This document shows positions 61,204-64,000 of a DNA stretch of 64,000 nucleotides, piece after piece. Below the pieces are notes generated by a model, which saw only the letters and a list, made by a program, of their open reading frames with translations, searched no databases and was not told the DNA's origin. This DNA is from Xanthomonas sp. XNM01 (GTDB lineage: Bacteria; Pseudomonadota; Gammaproteobacteria; Xanthomonadales; Xanthomonadaceae): NCBI RefSeq assembly GCF_014851915.1, contig NZ_JACVAP010000003.1, forward strand, positions 496,001 through 560,000, in the 5' to 3' direction. The position numbers and the translations under genes are program-made. How positions within the stretch are numbered: position 1 is the stretch's first letter; each line of letters starts with the position of its first letter.

Positions 61204-63215
61204 CGTGCGTGGTCGTCCGGATGTGGCGATGGAAGGGCGATCTCGAACGGACCGGCGGGCAGGCCGGCGCCGTCGAACAGGGTGCAGACGGGGCCGTCGC
61301 CCCAGCAGTAGCGAACGCGGGTGGCCGCATGCGCGGTGGGGCCGCGCAGCGTGACCCGCTGCCCCCAGACCTCGGCGCCGGCGTAGCGGCAGGAACCGGC
61401 CGCCGCGCCACACAGCTCGAAGCCGATCGGGCCATCGGCGCCGTAGGCGCGCAGCCCGTCGGTCACGTCCGCGAAGTCCAGGACCACGCCATCGTCGGCG
61501 CGCGTGGCCGAGCGCGGCACCGGACCGGAGGCGGGCAGAGCCTCGCCGTACACCACGTGGCGCGCGAGCCGGGCCACGCGTCGTCCCAGCTCCTGCTTGT
61601 TGGTCGGGTGGATGTCGTAGCGGTCGCCGATGTCGATGGCCACCGCCAGCCCGCCGCGCGGATCCTCGGCGGCGACCTGCCGCTGCACCTCGCGCAGCGC
61701 GGCCCAGTCGCTCTCGGCCGGCCGGGTGGTCGGCATGCCGTAGTTGGCCAGCTGCACCACCAGGAACGGCAGGCGCTCGCCGAAACGGGACCGCCAGTCG
61801 GCACGCAGCCCACGCAGCAGGTCGGCGTAGCGTGCGGCCTCGAAGGTGTTGGATTCGCCCTGGTACCACAGCGCACCGCGCAGGCCGTAGCGGCCGAGCG
61901 GCGCGATCATGCCGTTGTAGAGCGTGGACAGCCCCGCCGCCGACTGCCACGGCGCGCGCGGCGGCGAACCGACCGCATTGGGTACCACCCGGTAGCGCCA
62001 GCCCGCGTCCAGCGGCGCGCTGGAGCCATCGGCGAAGTGCAGCGCGTGCAGCGTCGCCGGCCCGGCCAGTCCACCGTCGCGGTAGGTATCGAGTACGTTG
62101 ACCACCACGCTGTTGCGGCCGGCCCGCAGCAGGCCCGGCGGCAGACGGTATTCACGGCCGCTGCCGGCGCCGTAGGTGCTGCCGACCGCGCGCCCGTTCA
62201 CCCAGGTCATGTCGACCTCGTCGGCCGGACCAAGCGCCAGGGTCGCCCCCTGTGCGGCCTGCGCGTCGGTCAGCTCGACCGTGGTCCGGTACCAGACCAT
62301 CCCGTCGAACGCCGCCAGTTCCGGCACGCCCCAGCGCTCCCAGGCACCGAGCTGCGCCGGCGCATCGCGCCAGGCCTCGACGGCTGTCGCGCCGTCGACA
62401 GGCGTGCCATCGGCCTGCCACGGCGTATCGCCGGCGGCGATGCCGGCCCGCCCCGACCACCAGCGCTGCCACAGCCCGCCCCAGTCGCCGAGCGCGCCGA
62501 CCTGGTCGCCGGCATAGCGCTGCAGGACCTCCAGTTCGGCCGCGTAGCCGCCGCCCTGCGCCAGCGCCTGCGCGCTGGTCCAGGCCTGGATGCGCGAACC
62601 GCCCCAGGCCGCGTTGATCAGCCCCATCGGCACGTCGACCTGCTTCTGCAGCTCGCGTGCGAAGTAGTAGCAGGCCGCCGAGAACTCGCGCACCGACTCC
62701 GGGTTCACCGGCTTCCACTGCACGTCGGCGCCGAAGCGTTCCTGCGGCTGCACCGCTGCGGTCTGCGGCACAGTCAGCAGACGGATCCGCGGATTGTCTG
62801 CCCCGGCGATCTCGGCCCGCGCATCCAGCGTGCGATGCACCTGCAGTTCCATGTTGGACTGACCCGAACACAGCCACACATCGCCGACCAGCAGATCGAC
62901 GACCCGCTGCGTCCGGTCCCCGGCGCGCACCTCGAGCGCATACGGCCCGCCCGCCGGCCGCGCCGGCAGCTGCAGCGCCCAGTGCCCATCGGCATCGGCC
63001 CGCGCGTGGACACGGCGCCCATCGAAACGGGCCTCCACCCGTTCCCCCGGCGCCGCCTGGCCCCAGACCGGAATCGGCGCATCGCGCTGCAGGACCGCGT
63101 GGTCCTGGAACAGCGGGTGCAGCAGTGGGGTGTCGCCGGCGGCCAGGGCGATGGCGGGGGCGCCGATCAACAGGGCGGCCGCCAGCAGGCCGCGCAGCGA
63201 TGTCGCTACGGAGCG
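61200..63215 (-). CDS. sialate O-acetylesterase-family acetyl (xylan) esterase; start codon unclear
   Basis: About 670 residues of a SASA-family esterase: export segment ([21 protein letters not shown]), beta-domain ([20 protein letters not shown]), SGNH-like catalytic part with the nucleophile Ser in [51 protein letters not shown] and the Asp/His block [19 protein letters not shown], plus an inserted sugar-binding sandwich ([19 protein letters not shown]). In xylan loci such enzymes remove acetyl groups from xylose or side chains. There is no ATG, GTG or well-placed TTG before the export segment; the frame passes back through CAACAG hexamers into module M5. TTG 63170 lies too far inside. The gene may use a rare start or have lost its own. 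Confidence 0.85.
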   Translation of the reverse strand, partial: RSVATSLRGLLAAALLIGAPAIALAAGDTPLLHPLFQDHAVLQRDAPIPVWGQAAPGERVEARFDGRRVHARADADGHWALQLPARPAGGPYALEVRAGDRTQRVVDLLVGDVWLCSGQSNMELQVHRTLDARAEIAGADNPRIRLLTVPQTAAVQPQERFGADVQWKPVNPESVREFSAACYYFARELQKQVDVPMGLINAAWGGSRIQAWTSAQALAQGGGYAAELEVLQRYAGDQVGALGDWGGLWQRWWSGRAGIAAGDTPWQADGTPVDGATAVEAWRDAPAQLGAWERWGVPELAAFDGMVWYRTTVELTDAQAAQGATLALGPADEVDMTWVNGRAVGSTYGAGSGREYRLPPGLLRAGRNSVVVNVLDTYRDGGLAGPATLHALHFADGSSAPLDAGWRYRVVPNAVGSPPRAPWQSAAGLSTLYNGMIAPLGRYGLRGALWYQGESNTFEAARYADLLRGLRADWRSRFGERLPFLVVQLANYGMPTTRPAESDWAALREVQRQVAAEDPRGGLAVAIDIGDRYDIHPTNKQELGRRVARLARHVVYGEALPASGPVPRSATRADDGVVLDFADVTDGLRAYGADGPIGFELCGAAAGSCRYAGAEVWGQRVTLRGPTAHAATRVRYCWGDGPVCTLFDGAGLPAGPFEIALPSPHPDDHAR

Positions 63216-63218
63216 ACA
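63201..63218. other. 7-bp hairpin at the apparent N-terminus of the acetylesterase gene
   Basis: TGTCGCT and AGCGACA flank four bases, exactly where the coding part of the esterase meets the hexamer run. It may be the end of an inserted sequence or a leader hairpin. Confidence 0.4.
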
Positions 63219-63232
63219 GCCGCTCTTCTGCC

Positions 63233-63256
63233 GTTGCTGTTGCTGTTGCTGTTGCT
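63233..63256. repeat. four tandem GTTGCT hexamers
   Basis: Four exact GTTGCT units; on the minus strand they are CAACAG-type and encode Gln-Gln in the frame of the esterase. They join the esterase gene to module M5. Confidence 0.92.
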
Positions 63257-63280
63257 CTGGATTCTCGCCGTTGACTTCCC

Positions 63281-63506
63281 CCCGCCGTAAAGCGAGCCGA
63301 GCATCGCAGGACGGCAGGGGCGCAGAGCTGCCCTTGTCCGAGCGCAGCGAGTTTGGGCAGCGTCCCCTGTCGTCCGAGAAGCGCAGGGAATCGACCGGCG
63401 ACGCCGGTCGGATCGCGTCCGGCTGTGCTTTCTTTTGGTTACTTTTCTTTGCACAAGCAAAGAAAAGTGACTCGCTCCCGCCCGCGCAGCGGGAGAGCGA
63501 AAGCTC
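63281..63506 (+). repeat. structured repeat module M5
   Basis: Outer arms 63309-63320/63364-63375 pair over 12 bp with one G-U wobble in module sense; inner arms CTGCCC 63328-63333/GGGCAG 63355-63360. A variable hairpin CGACCGGC-GAC-GCCGGTCG takes the place of the terminator stem of M1/M2. The A/T-rich hairpin (63441-63468) and the GAAA-capped end are as in M1. It lies antisense to, and just upstream of, the esterase gene. Confidence 0.85.
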
Positions 63507-63572
63507 CCGCTGTTGCTCTCGCTGTTGTCCGACAACAACCCGCGACAGTCGCGGCAACAGCTTGACAGCAAC

Positions 63573-63769
63573 AGCTTCCGCACTGTCGTGCGGGTTACTT
63601 TTGTCTTGGCAAAAGTAACCAAAACCGCAGGCGCCGACGCTCGCCGGTGCTCCGCACCGGTGCCCTGCGCTTCTCGCCGATCGGGGCACGGCGCCCAAAC
63701 TCGCTTCGCTCAGACAAGGGCGCCTCTCCGGCCCCCATCGCCTGCGATGCTCGGCGTGCTCTAAGGCGC
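63573..63769 (-). repeat. structured repeat module M6 (inverted)
   Basis: Minus-strand copy facing M5. Inner arms GCGCCC/GGGCGC are perfect; outer arms pair over about ten positions with one mismatch. The A/T-rich hairpin GGTTACTTTTG...CAAAAGTAACC (63593-63620) is identical to that of M3. Between M5 and M6 are CTGTTG/CAACAG-like words in inverted arrangement. Confidence 0.83.
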
Positions 63770-63851
63770 ATGAAAGTCCAGAGCAGGAGCAGAAGCCAGA
63801 GCAAAAACAGCCGTTTTCCTGTTGCCGTGGCTTCTCCGCCTTCGACCTCCC

Positions 63852-64000
63852 CCCGCCGTAAAGCGAGCCGAGCATCGCAGTGGCGGTGGGGGCAAAGAGG
63901 CCCACGTGTCTGAGCGCAGCGAGTTGTGGGCCGACCCCACCGGCGCGAGACGCGCAGGGCACCGATCCGGCTTCACCGGATCGGATCGCGTCCGGCTGTG
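63852..64000 (+). repeat. structured repeat module M7 (cut by window end)
   Basis: Opens like M1, with inner arms GCCCAC 63900-63905/GTGGGC 63926-63931 and outer arms 63882-63891/63935-63944 (one mismatch). A variable hairpin CGATCCGG...CCGGATCG follows. The window ends before the A/T-rich hairpin. Bases 63770-63851 before it contain only AGAGCAGGAGCAGAAGCC-type low-complexity sequence. Confidence 0.8.

Noticed and set aside
63130-63618. 162-codon plus-strand frame across module M5
   Set aside because: It begins antisense to the esterase gene and runs through the hexamers and hairpins; no homology is visible and codon composition changes along it.

Overview
The window is one high-GC, gene-dense stretch that looks like a gammaproteobacterium of the Xanthomonadaceae/Lysobacteraceae type (Lysobacter, Luteimonas, Pseudoxanthomonas or Xanthomonas relatives). 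The reasons are a complete TonB-dependent carbohydrate-utilisation locus for glucuronoxylan, two perfect palindromes of the Xanthomonas 'xyl-box' type (TGGTAGCGCTA), very high GC, and many ATGA-type stop/start overlaps. No rRNA, tRNA, CRISPR array or transposase gene was found. The species cannot be fixed from this sequence alone.

Region 1 (1-11 kb) is general cell physiology: a truncated TerC/CBS membrane protein, a small SnoaL/DUF1428 pair, an ECF sigma factor with a 4-TM partner, an MFS exporter divergent from a LysR regulator, an HD-GYP c-di-GMP phosphodiesterase, an OmpW porin, and a PepSY-linked two-component system. Region 2 (11-20.3 kb) is a lipid-modification island: a SigK-like ECF sigma factor with an RskA-like anti-sigma factor, followed by a tightly overlapping operon of desaturase, FAD oxidoreductase, DUF1365, CFA synthase, DUF1295, a second CFA-like methyltransferase and a lipocalin. 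The same sigma-type promoter, TGCATCC-N16-CGTATC, sits in front of both halves.

Region 3 (21.5-40 kb and 53.3-63.2 kb) is the glucuronoxylan system. A TonB receptor (24990-27872) and hexuronate permease diverge from two XylR-type operators. Periplasmic or surface GH10 (two copies), GH115, GH2, GH3, GH43 and an acetylesterase cut and deacetylate the polymer. A GPH symporter, a cytoplasmic GH43 and an aldose epimerase handle xylooligosaccharides. UxaC, a UxuB-type reductase and ManD carry glucuronate to 2-keto-3-deoxygluconate. The xylose genes, KDG kinase/aldolase and xylR itself are not in the window.

Region 4 (40.4-53 kb) interrupts the xylan genes. It holds a MipA-RR-HK-small-protein operon, a BlaI-(M56/M23 fusion)-TonB receptor-M1 peptidase operon with a perfect BlaI-type palindrome, an HWE hybrid sensor kinase and a thioredoxin-reductase-like flavoprotein.

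The least explained material is a family of seven ~200-230 bp modules at 33.7-34.5, 59.6-59.8 and 63.3-64.0 kb, all inside the xylan locus. Each has a nested two-stem core whose arms differ between copies yet stay complementary, an A/T-rich hairpin, a small GC hairpin and, in some copies, a GNRA-capped hairpin. Modules are joined to one another and to genes by six-base tandem repeats, which in two genes run in frame into the N-terminal region.
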